5,151 nt of DNA. Origin: Beijerinckiaceae bacterium (GTDB lineage Bacteria > Pseudomonadota > Alphaproteobacteria > Rhizobiales > Beijerinckiaceae). A model generated the notes under the pieces. That model ran no database searches, was not told where the DNA came from, and saw only the letters and a list, made by a program, of their open reading frames with translations. The position numbers and the translations under genes were made by a program. Location: NCBI GenBank assembly GCA_022702195.1, contig JAKONB010000115.1, positions 1 through 5,151 on the forward strand, in the 5' to 3' direction. Shown here one piece after another: positions 1 through 5,151 of the stretch (position 1 is the stretch's first letter; each line of letters begins with the position of its first letter).

Positions 1-93
1 GAGTCGACCACCGAGCGCGAGGCGTTCAACCTCGACGATCTCGGCCTGGAAGTCGGCGCCGCCCTGGCCGAGGCCGGTGACGACCGCGAGTAA
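1..93 (+). CDS. rplI: 50S ribosomal protein bL9, C-terminal end (partial)
   Basis: Frame 1 is open from the first base to a TAA at 91-93, giving the last 30 residues of a protein cut by the window edge. The tail contains FNLDDLGLEVG followed by an alanine- and acid-rich end. From memory this matches the C-terminal extension of rhizobial L9 proteins (TEREQFNLDDLGLEVGQAL-type), which follows the conserved L9 core. L9 binds 23S rRNA at the base of the L1 stalk and helps keep the reading frame. The position just before dnaB fits the usual rpsF-rpsR-rplI-dnaB order of alphaproteobacteria. The core domain is not visible, so the call rests on the tail and on synteny. Confidence 0.85.
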   Translation, partial: ESTTEREAFNLDDLGLEVGAALAEAGDDRE

Positions 94-150
94 GCGGACC
101 GGTCCATCGCCTCCCCGGCATTGGACAACGGGGATCGCGGCCCGGAAGGG

Positions 151-178
151 TTGACTTGTTCCTGATTTGTTCCAGCAT
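151..178 (+). promoter_or_regulatory. possible SOS-type promoter downstream of rplI
   Basis: TTGACT (151-156) is a 5/6 match to the sigma-70 -35 box. A 16-nt spacer leads to CAGCAT (173-178), a weak -10 that keeps the important A at position 2 and T at position 6. The LexA-type box at 158-172 fills the spacer almost exactly, the usual place for a repressor to block RNA polymerase. Transcription would start near 184-186 and run rightward. The next real gene is dnaB, about 445 nt away. The -10 is poor, so the promoter call is tentative; the operator call is stronger. Confidence 0.4.
158..172 (+). promoter_or_regulatory. LexA operator (alphaproteobacterial SOS box), copy 1
   Basis: GTTCCTGATTTGTTC is an exact match to GTTC-N7-GTTC, the direct-repeat operator bound by LexA in alphaproteobacteria (established for Rhodobacter, Caulobacter and rhizobia). 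The spacer is T-rich on its 3' side, as I recall for functional sites. It is intergenic, 65 nt after the rplI stop, and lies between candidate -35 and -10 elements. The target gene is unclear: dnaB is the only downstream gene, 457 nt from the end of the box. Confidence 0.6.
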
Positions 179-180
179 GG

Positions 181-214
181 ACGCCCGCGCCTCGCCCCCG
201 AGTCGCGGGCGTTT
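181..214 (+). terminator. GC-rich hairpin, likely terminator of the rplI operon
   Basis: ACGCCCGCG (181-189) pairs perfectly with CGCGGGCGT (204-212). After one mismatch (190/203) the stem continues with CTCG (191-194) against CGAG (199-202), closing a CCCC loop. That is 9 plus 4 base pairs, followed by a short T run (212-214). The shape suits a factor-independent terminator, but the U tract is very short, so termination may be weak. It begins where a transcript from the 151-178 promoter would start, so it could instead be a structured 5' end or an attenuator. Confidence 0.5.
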
Positions 215-310
215 CCATGATGGCGCCGGGTGGTTTCGTCCCCGGACCGGAGCGGAGCGCGAAGGATCGGCTCGTACCGTCTCCGATCGATCTGTTTCGG
301 TCTGTTGCGA

Positions 311-415
311 GCGCGGGTCCCCTCTCAGGGAAGGAGAGGGACAGGGTGAGGTGGGTGACCTTTTCGAAGAGACCACGCCCCTCGCTCCAACCCTCTCCCA
401 AACGGGAGAGGGGGC
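311..415. repeat. REP/MITE-like palindromic repeat with possible 9-bp target duplication
   Basis: Two hairpins face each other. On the left, CCCTCTC (320-326) pairs with GAGAGGG (334-340). On the right, CCCTCTCCC (391-399) pairs with GGGAGAGGG (404-412) around an AAAC loop. The segments at about 334-354 and 379-399 are themselves imperfect inverted copies, so the element is roughly symmetric about 365. The outer ends share CCCCTCTC (319-326) in inverted form at 406-413. The 9-mer CTGTTGCGA occurs directly on both sides (302-310 and 416-424), as expected for a target-site duplication left by a transposed non-autonomous element. From memory, CCCTCACCC...CCCTCTCCC repeats of this style are scattered in many proteobacterial intergenic regions. 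It has no coding capacity. Confidence 0.6.
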
Positions 416-628
416 CTGTTGCGACCAGGACGACCGAGGTGATCGACCGGAAAACGTATGAGGTCTCTCCTGGAGCGCCCACGTCGCTGTCTTGCGCCGA
501 GCGGGCAACGGTGTGGCCGGGTGTTTCGTGAGGCACTCTTAACCACGGCGTGGCCATGATGGGCCGATAGATCAACGAGGCGCGGGTCTTCCCACCCGCT
601 CAGTAACGTCGGAGCTTCGAGTCGGATC

Positions 629-2119
629 ATGGCCCTGCCCAATGCCCTGACGGCGAACCTGCAGCCGGTGGCGCAGGAGTTCCGCGTCGCCCCCCACAAC
701 ATCGATGCCGAGCAGGCCTTGCTCGGGGCGATCATGGTCAACAACGATGCCTATTACCGGGTGTCGGACTTCCTGCTGGCCGAGCATTTCATGGAGGCGG
801 TCCATCGCCAGATCTTCGACGTCGCCACGTCGCTGATCAAGGCGGGCAAGCTCGCGACGCCCATCACGATGAAGACCTATCTGGGTGATATCGATCTCGG
901 CGGCGCCACGCCGATGCAATACCTCGCCCGCCTCGCGGCCGAGGCGACCACGGTCATCAATGCCGGCGATTACGGACGCACCATCTACGATCTCGCCATC
1001 CGCCGCCGGCTCATCACCATCGGCGAGGATCTGGTGAACGGCGCCTACGAGGCCCCGGTGGAGGCCTCCCCGCGCGACCAGATCGAGGGGACCGAGCGCC
1101 GGCTCTACGAACTGGCCGAATCAGGCAAGTACGATGGCGGCTTCCAGAAATTCTCCGACGCGCTCACCACCGCCGTGGACATGGCCGCCAAGGCCTATCA
1201 GCGCGAGGGCAAGCTCTCGGGCATCGCCACCGGCCTGTCCGACCTCGACGCCAAGATGGGCGGGTTGCAGCCCTCCGATCTCATCATCCTCGCGGGCCGC
1301 CCGGCCATGGGCAAGACCTCGCTGGTGACCAACATCGCTTTCAACATCGCCAAGGCCTACAAGGGCGAGAAGCAGGCGGACGGCCAGATCAAGACCGTGA
1401 ACGGCGGCATCGTCGGTTTCTTCTCCCTCGAAATGTCGGCCGAGCAGCTCGCCACCCGTATCATCGCCGAGCAATCCGGTGTGCCCTCCTACAAGATCCG
1501 CCGCGGCGACATCCGGCCGGAGGAATTCTACAAGATCACCGACGCCGCCCGGGACATGCAGACCATCCCGTTCTACATCGACCAGACCGGCGGCATCTCC
1601 ATCGCACAGCTCGCCGCCCGCGCCCGCCGCCTCAAGCGCCAGAAGGGCCTCGACCTGTTGATCGTCGATTATCTCCAGCTCCTGTCGGGCTCGGGCAAGC
1701 GCAGCGACAACCGCGTGCAGGAGATGACCGAGATCACCACCGGCATGAAGGCCCTGGCCAAGGAACTCGCGGTGCCGATCATCGGCCTGTCGCAGCTCTC
1801 GCGTCAGGTGGAGAACCGCGACGACAAGCGACCGCAGCTCTCGGATCTGCGCGAATCGGGCTCGATCGAGCAGGACGCCGACGTGGTGATGTTCGTTTTC
1901 CGCGAGGAGTACTACGTCAACAACAAGAAACCCCGCGAGGGCACCGAGGAGTTCTTCGCCTGGGAGGCGGAGATGAACCGCGTGCACGGCAAGGCCGAGG
2001 TGATCCTCGGCAAGCAGCGCCACGGCCCCACCGGCACCGTCGAGCTTCAGTTCGACGCCAACATCACCCGCTTCTCCAACCTCGCGCAATCGGACCGGCT
2101 GCCCGACCAGCATATGTAA
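629..2119 (+). CDS. dnaB: replicative DNA helicase DnaB
   Basis: DnaB is the hexameric 5'-3' helicase that unwinds DNA at the replication fork and recruits DnaG primase. The 496-residue protein has an N-terminal primase-interaction domain (about 20-125), a linker, and a RecA-like motor (about 195-480). Visible motifs are Walker A GRPAMGKTS (223-231, Lys229), FFSLEMS with the catalytic Glu268, Walker B LLIVDYLQLL (343-352, Asp347), the sensor Gln389 in GLSQLSRQ, and the KQRHGP arginine finger (Arg464). Two insertions, at about 243-260 and 432-450, make it longer than the E. coli protein (471 residues); I recall similar ones in other alphaproteobacterial DnaB. No intein interrupts the motifs. 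ATG 629 is the only possible start: the upstream frame reaches a TGA at 557-559 with no other start codon. GGAG at 611-614 is a distant ribosome site and GTCGGA (621-626) a very close one, so the Shine-Dalgarno is weak. No alr follows. Confidence 0.97.
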   Translation: MALPNALTANLQPVAQEFRVAPHNIDAEQALLGAIMVNNDAYYRVSDFLLAEHFMEAVHRQIFDVATSLIKAGKLATPITMKTYLGDIDLGGATPMQYLARLAAEATTVINAGDYGRTIYDLAIRRRLITIGEDLVNGAYEAPVEASPRDQIEGTERRLYELAESGKYDGGFQKFSDALTTAVDMAAKAYQREGKLSGIATGLSDLDAKMGGLQPSDLIILAGRPAMGKTSLVTNIAFNIAKAYKGEKQADGQIKTVNGGIVGFFSLEMSAEQLATRIIAEQSGVPSYKIRRGDIRPEEFYKITDAARDMQTIPFYIDQTGGISIAQLAARARRLKRQKGLDLLIVDYLQLLSGSGKRSDNRVQEMTEITTGMKALAKELAVPIIGLSQLSRQVENRDDKRPQLSDLRESGSIEQDADVVMFVFREEYYVNNKKPREGTEEFFAWEAEMNRVHGKAEVILGKQRHGPTGTVELQFDANITRFSNLAQSDRLPDQHM

Positions 2120-2140
2120 GCCCCCCGTCGACGGGACCAG

Positions 2141-2155
2141 GTTCCCGCTCTGTTC
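2141..2155 (+). promoter_or_regulatory. LexA operator (alphaproteobacterial SOS box), copy 2, upstream of radA
   Basis: GTTCCCGCTCTGTTC is an exact GTTC-N7-GTTC match in the 84-bp dnaB-radA gap, 48 nt before the radA ATG. It ends two bases before a good -10 element, so LexA bound here would cover the promoter spacer. The spacer is more GC-rich than in copy 1, which may weaken binding. RadA works in recombinational repair, so SOS control makes biological sense. The match and its location are seen directly; LexA binding is inferred. Confidence 0.65.
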
Positions 2156-2157
2156 CC

Positions 2158-2163
2158 CATTAT
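2158..2163 (+). promoter_or_regulatory. -10 element of the radA promoter
   Basis: CATTAT matches the TATAAT consensus at 4 of 6 positions, including the key A at position 2 and T at position 6, and stands out in this GC-rich gap. The start site would be near 2169-2171, leaving a leader of about 34 nt that contains the small hairpin GGGCG-TGA-CGCCC (2177-2189). No good -35 is seen at the right distance; GGGACC (2133-2138), 19 nt away, is the nearest partial match. Such an arrangement suits an inducible promoter that is weak when uninduced. Confidence 0.5.
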
Positions 2164-2203
2164 GTGAGAGGGACCAGGGCGTGACGCCCCTCCCGGACGA
2201 ACC

Positions 2204-3637
2204 ATGGCCAAGATCCAACAGACCTTCGTCTGCCAATCCTGCGGGGCGGTCTACAACCGCTGGCGCGGGCGTTGCGAGGCGTGCAACGGCTGGAACACGA
2301 TCGTCGAGGAGACGGGGGCCGCCGGTCCGCAATCCGGGCCGGTCAAGACGCGGCCGAGCCGGGCGCGCGGCCGGGTCTTTCCCCTCGAAGGGCTGACCGG
2401 CGAGACCAAGCAGGCCCCCCGCATCCCCTCAGGCATCGGCGAACTCGACCGGGTCACCGGCGGCGGCTTCGTGCGCGGCTCGGTGATCCTGCTCGGCGGC
2501 GATCCGGGCATCGGCAAGTCGACCCTGCTGATGCAGGCCACCGCCGCCATGGCGGGCACCGGCGAGCGGGTGGTCTACATCTCGGGCGAGGAGGCGGTGG
2601 CGCAGGTGCGCCTGCGGGCCGAGCGCCTCGGCCTCGCCGGCATGCCGGTGGAACTCGCCGCAGAAACCAATGTCGAGGACATCGTCGAGACCCTGTCGCA
2701 AGGCACGCCCCCGGCGCTGGCCATCATCGATTCGATCCAGACCATGTGGACCGAGACGGTGGAATCGGCGCCCGGCACCGTCACCCAGGTGCGCGGCTCG
2801 GCCCAGACCCTGATTCGCTTCGCCAAGACCACCGGCACAGCGGTGATCCTGGTCGGCCACGTCACCAAGGACGGCCAGATCGCCGGCCCACGCGTAGTTG
2901 AGCACATGGTCGACGCGGTAGCCTCGTTCGAGGGCGATCAGGGCCACCATTTTCGCATCCTGCGGGCCGTGAAGAACCGCTTCGGCCCCACCGACGAGAT
3001 CGGCGTGTTCGAGATGACCGACCAGGGTCTGGCCGAGGTGCCCAATCCCTCCGCCCTGTTCCTGGCCGGCCGCGACCATGCCGCCCCCGGCACGGCGGTG
3101 TTCGCCGGCATGGAGGGCACGCGCCCTCTCCTCGTCGAGATCCAGGCCCTGGTGGCCCCCTCCTCTCTCGGCATGCCGCGCCGGGCCGTGGTCGGTTGGG
3201 ACCCCAATCGCCTGTCGATGGTGCTGGCGGTGCTGGAGGCGCATGGCGGCATCCGGCTCGGTACCCACGACGTGTATCTCAACGTCGCCGGGGGGCTGCG
3301 GATCACCGAGCCGGCGGCCGATCTCGCGGTGGCGGCCGCCCTGGTTTCCTCCCTGTCGGGGGCGGCCCTGCCCCCCGAGACGGTGTATTTCGGCGAGATC
3401 GGCCTGTCGGGCGCGATCCGCCCGGTGGCTCAGGCCCCGGCCCGGCTGAAGGAGGCGCTGAAGCTCGGCTTCGCCAAGGCGATCACCCCCCAGGGGCGCG
3501 GCGAGGGCGGCAGCGACGGCTTCCCCACCGAGGCCCTGCGCCACATCGCCGATCTGGTGGCCGGCATCGCCAGTTCGGGGCCGCGCCGGGTGGGCTCCGG
3601 CCGCGGCCGAGGGGCGGTGGAATACGACGAGGATTGA
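2204..3637 (+). CDS. radA: DNA repair protein RadA (Sms)
   Basis: RadA is a DnaB-type hexameric ATPase that drives branch migration of RecA-made recombination intermediates and helps process stalled forks. The 477-residue protein is close to the family length (460 in E. coli). It begins with a C4 zinc finger, Cys10-x2-Cys13-x10-Cys24-x2-Cys27, followed by a basic linker. The RecA-like core has Walker A GGDPGIGKST (98-107, Lys105), Walker B LAIIDSIQ (172-179, Asp176) and the RadA signature KNRFG (257-261). The last third, about 330-455, is the Lon-protease-like domain (HDVYLNVAGGLRI region), a DNA-binding scaffold without protease activity in this family. It ends in a Gly/Arg-rich then acidic tail. 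ATG 2204 is the only start, since an in-frame TGA lies at 2165-2167; GGA at 2195-2197 is a modest ribosome site. It follows dnaB by 84 bp but has its own promoter candidate with a SOS box, so it is probably induced by DNA damage. Confidence 0.97.
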   Translation: MAKIQQTFVCQSCGAVYNRWRGRCEACNGWNTIVEETGAAGPQSGPVKTRPSRARGRVFPLEGLTGETKQAPRIPSGIGELDRVTGGGFVRGSVILLGGDPGIGKSTLLMQATAAMAGTGERVVYISGEEAVAQVRLRAERLGLAGMPVELAAETNVEDIVETLSQGTPPALAIIDSIQTMWTETVESAPGTVTQVRGSAQTLIRFAKTTGTAVILVGHVTKDGQIAGPRVVEHMVDAVASFEGDQGHHFRILRAVKNRFGPTDEIGVFEMTDQGLAEVPNPSALFLAGRDHAAPGTAVFAGMEGTRPLLVEIQALVAPSSLGMPRRAVVGWDPNRLSMVLAVLEAHGGIRLGTHDVYLNVAGGLRITEPAADLAVAAALVSSLSGAALPPETVYFGEIGLSGAIRPVAQAPARLKEALKLGFAKAITPQGRGEGGSDGFPTEALRHIADLVAGIASSGPRRVGSGRGRGAVEYDED

Positions 3638-3674
3638 GACCCGAACCCGTCCGTGTGCGGCCTCCGGCATGAGG

Positions 3675-3703
3675 GTGACGGCCGAGGTTCGGCGCGATAT
3701 ACA
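3675..3703 (+). promoter_or_regulatory. possible promoter for cvpA-purF
   Basis: In the 141-bp radA-cvpA gap, GTGACG (3675-3680, 4/6 match to TTGACA) is separated by exactly 17 nt from TATACA (3698-3703, 4/6 match to TATAAT). The AT-rich GATATACA patch is conspicuous in this region. Transcription would start near 3710, giving a leader of about 70 nt before cvpA. No SOS box and no clear radA terminator are present; a short CGGCC/GGCCG stem (3658-3662 with 3680-3684) lacks a U tract. Some readthrough from radA is therefore possible. Confidence 0.4.
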
Positions 3704-3778
3704 GAGCCGCGGCCGGGGGAAGTCGCGTTCTCCAGTCCATCGTTGCCGCTCCGCCCCTTGAAGTGACCATCGCCCACG

Positions 3779-4384
3779 ATGCCGTTTTCCGTCCTCGATC
3801 TCGTCGTCCTCGGCATCGTCGTGGTGTCCGCGCTCCTGGCGGCCGTCCGTGGGGCGACCCGCGAGGTGCTGGCCATCATCGCCTGGGTCGCCGCCGCCGC
3901 CGTTGCCTGGAAGCTCTATCCGCTGCTGCTGCCGACGGTGAGCCAGCACCTGTCGAACGCCACGGTGGCGCTCGTCGCCTCCATCGCGGCGATCTTCCTC
4001 GGCACCCTCATCGTCGTCTCGATCATCACCGTGAAGGTGTCCGACATGATCCTCGATTCGCGCATCGGCGCGATCGACCGGTCGCTCGGCTTCCTGTTCG
4101 GCGCCGGCCGGGGCTTCCTCATCTGCGTGATCGGCTGGGTGTTCCTGGCCTGGCTCGTACAGGGCAAGATGCCGGATTGGGCCGCCCAGGCCCGCACCCG
4201 GCCGATGCTGGAGAAGTCCGGCGAAGCCCTGGTGGCCCAGCTCCCGGAGAATCCCGAGGGCCTGCTGAAGCAGTTCAAGAAGCCCAAGGTGGAGACACCG
4301 GCCGATCCGGTGGAGCCGCCGGAGGGGGATGTACCGCCGCAGCGCCGCACCGACGCGCCAGCCACGCCCGGATCGCGACGCTGA
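3779..4384 (+). CDS. cvpA: CvpA family inner-membrane protein
   Basis: The 201-residue protein is an integral membrane protein of the CvpA family, named for a role in colicin V production in E. coli. The family is also linked to envelope and bile-salt tolerance; the molecular activity is unknown. Four hydrophobic segments are visible at about 5-23, 30-51, 62-85 and 105-127. An RG...RE pair (Arg24-Gly25, Arg28-Glu29) follows segment 1, and the family pattern DRSLGFLFGAGRG (100-112) leads into segment 4. Residues 130-201 form a hydrophilic, proline- and charge-rich tail, probably disordered. ATG 3779 is the only start because an in-frame TGA lies at 3764-3766; there is no good Shine-Dalgarno sequence. 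It sits immediately before purF, as in the E. coli cvpA-purF operon, which strongly supports the assignment. Confidence 0.92.
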   Translation: MPFSVLDLVVLGIVVVSALLAAVRGATREVLAIIAWVAAAAVAWKLYPLLLPTVSQHLSNATVALVASIAAIFLGTLIVVSIITVKVSDMILDSRIGAIDRSLGFLFGAGRGFLICVIGWVFLAWLVQGKMPDWAAQARTRPMLEKSGEALVAQLPENPEGLLKQFKKPKVETPADPVEPPEGDVPPQRRTDAPATPGSRR

Positions 4385-4390
4385 CCTGCG

Positions 4391-4416
4391 TGGCGCCGCG
4401 CTTGGTCGCGGCGTCA
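4391..4416 (+). other. strong RNA hairpin between cvpA and purF
   Basis: Bases 4391-4400 (TGGCGCCGCG) pair with 4407-4416 (CGCGGCGTCA) over 10 bp, with one G-U pair and a CTTGGT loop. It starts 6 nt after the cvpA stop. No T run follows, so it is not a classical terminator. It could protect the 3' end of the upstream message, tune expression between cvpA and purF, or assist Rho-dependent termination. The rest of the 116-bp gap holds TTGACG (4439-4444) without a matching -10, and AGGGA (4485-4489), the likely purF ribosome site. Confidence 0.4.
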
Positions 4417-4500
4417 AGGCCGACTACATGACGGCTTCTTGACGGAGCCGGCGCAGCCGCGCCACGCGACCAGAGCGGTCAATCAGGGATCGACAGTATC

Positions 4501-5151
4501 ATGTCCGTACGAAGCGCGAGCGCCCGTCCCCCCGTCGAGGTCGTGGACGGGCTCGACCGCGATGGTGATACGCTGCGCGAGGAATGCGGCGTCTTCGGCA
4601 TCTTCGGCCACCCCGACGCCTCGGCGATCGTGGCTTTGGGCCTCCACGCGCTGCAGCATCGCGGCCAGGAAGCGGCCGGCATCGTCTCCTTCGACGGCAG
4701 CGTGTTCCACTCCGAGCGCCGGCCCGGCCTCGTGGGCGATTCGTTCTCGGACCGCTCGACCATCGAGCATCTCGAGGGCAGCGCCGCCATCGGCCACGTC
4801 CGATACTCGACCACCGGCGGGACCATCCTGCGCAACGTGCAGCCGCTCTTCGCCGAACTCGCCAGCGGCGGCCTCGCGGTGGCCCATAACGGCAACCTCA
4901 CCAACGCCCTCTCGATCCGCCGGGATCTGGTGCGCGACGGCGCCATCACCCAGTCGACCTCCGACACCGAGGTGATCCTGCATCTCGCCGCCCGCTCCCG
5001 CGCGCCGCTGATCGTCGACCGCTTCACCGAGGCCCTGCGCCAGATCCAGGGCGCCTACGCCCTGGTGGCGCTCACCAACAAGAAGCTCATCGGCGCCCGC
5101 GACCCGCTCGGCATCCGCCCGCTGGTGCTCGGCGAACTCGACGGTCGCTAC
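4501..5151 (+). CDS. purF: amidophosphoribosyltransferase PurF (partial, N-terminal 217 codons)
   Basis: PurF catalyses the first committed step of purine synthesis: PRPP + glutamine + water gives 5-phosphoribosylamine, glutamate and pyrophosphate. The frame is open to the window end. This part covers the N-terminal nucleophile glutaminase domain. Cys29 in EECGVFGIF is the predicted catalytic cysteine, exposed by removal of a 28-residue leader. Further landmarks are HALQHRGQEAAG (49-60), GHVRYST (98-104, Arg101), AHNGNLTN (128-135, with the oxyanion-hole Asn), STSDTEV, IQGAYAL and ARDPLGIRPLVLG near the end. The PRPP-binding transferase domain lies beyond the window. ATG 4501 is the only possible start: upstream the frame meets a TGA at 4429-4431. 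AGGGA lies 11 nt before it. It follows cvpA by 116 bp, probably as one operon. No purine riboswitch or PurR-type operator was recognised. Confidence 0.97.
   Translation, partial: MSVRSASARPPVEVVDGLDRDGDTLREECGVFGIFGHPDASAIVALGLHALQHRGQEAAGIVSFDGSVFHSERRPGLVGDSFSDRSTIEHLEGSAAIGHVRYSTTGGTILRNVQPLFAELASGGLAVAHNGNLTNALSIRRDLVRDGAITQSTSDTEVILHLAARSRAPLIVDRFTEALRQIQGAYALVALTNKKLIGARDPLGIRPLVLGELDGRY

Larger units (their letters stand above)
94..628. other. 535-bp rplI-dnaB intergenic region without a gene
   Basis: No convincing coding sequence lies here. The open frames across it translate the palindromic repeat and have no recognisable domain. In order it holds a perfect 10-bp palindrome GGACCGGTCC (96-105), a SOS-box promoter candidate (151-178), a GC-rich hairpin (181-212), a weak hairpin GATCGG/CCGATC (265-270 with 283-288), a REP/MITE-like element (311-415), and a 6-bp hairpin GCGGGT/ACCCGC (582-587 with 594-599). 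From 425 to about 580 I see nothing clear. No confident housekeeping promoter for dnaB was found, although dnaB must be expressed constitutively. Confidence 0.7.

Noticed and set aside
311..415. CRISPR array or tandem repeats
   Set aside because: There is only one inverted pair and no regularly spaced direct repeats; it fits a REP/MITE-like element instead.
26..508. 160-codon - strand frame over the rplI end and the gap
   Set aside because: It runs through the rplI coding end and the repeat, with Arg/Pro/Ser-rich low-complexity translation.
156..531. Two overlapping + strand frames (156-461 and 217-531) in the rplI-dnaB gap, the first just after the SOS-box promoter
   Set aside because: Their C-terminal halves are translations of the palindromic repeat, they have no clear ribosome site, and the first starts inside the operator. 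A damage-induced peptide starting at ATG 177 cannot be excluded but has no support.
492..542. Candidate housekeeping promoter for dnaB (TTGCGC at 492-497; TCTTAA at 537-542)
   Set aside because: Neither has a partner element at 16-18 nt spacing, so no promoter is called.
582..599. Hairpin GCGGGT/ACCCGC just before dnaB
   Set aside because: Only 6 bp and no U tract, in a GC-rich region where such stems arise by chance; its role is unsupported.
629..2119. Possible intein or domain insertion in DnaB
   Set aside because: DnaB is a common intein host, but Walker A, Walker B and the arginine-finger motif are intact and the length is normal for alphaproteobacteria.
1121..2332. 403-codon open frame on the - strand across dnaB and the start of radA
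   Set aside because: It is the antisense shadow of the dnaB reading frame, caused by GC-rich third positions; no conserved motif.
2429..4417. 662-codon open frame on the - strand across radA and cvpA
   Set aside because: It is antisense to two clearly conserved genes, spans their intergenic gap, and is rich in H, G, R and D as expected from reversed high-GC codons. No domain is recognisable.

Overview
This is a high-GC stretch of ordinary chromosome, very probably from an alphaproteobacterium of the Hyphomicrobiales (Rhizobiales). A Methylobacterium-like organism is my guess from the protein sequences; I could not run a search. All genes lie on the + strand in the order rplI (last 30 codons) - dnaB - radA - cvpA - purF (first 217 codons). 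This matches the block I remember from rhizobial genomes, except that the alanine racemase gene alr, often found between dnaB and radA there, is missing.

Layout. 1-93: end of ribosomal protein bL9. 94-628: a 535-bp gap with no credible gene. It holds a LexA-type SOS box inside a possible promoter (151-178), a GC-rich hairpin (181-212) and a roughly 105-bp palindromic REP/MITE-like repeat with a 9-bp direct duplication at its edges (302-424). 629-2119: replicative helicase DnaB. 2120-2203: a short gap with a second exact SOS box and a good -10 element just upstream of radA. 2204-3637: RadA, a recombination branch-migration ATPase. 3638-3778: a gap with a possible promoter. 3779-4384: CvpA membrane protein. 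4385-4500: a gap with a strong hairpin. 4501-5151: amidophosphoribosyltransferase PurF, running off the window.

The genes serve two themes: replication and recombination repair (dnaB, radA), and the cvpA-purF pair, where purF starts purine synthesis. I see no new multi-gene system. The most interesting signal is regulatory. There are exactly two matches to the alphaproteobacterial LexA operator GTTC-N7-GTTC, both intergenic, one before radA and one in the leader region before dnaB. This suggests that radA, and perhaps dnaB, respond to DNA damage.
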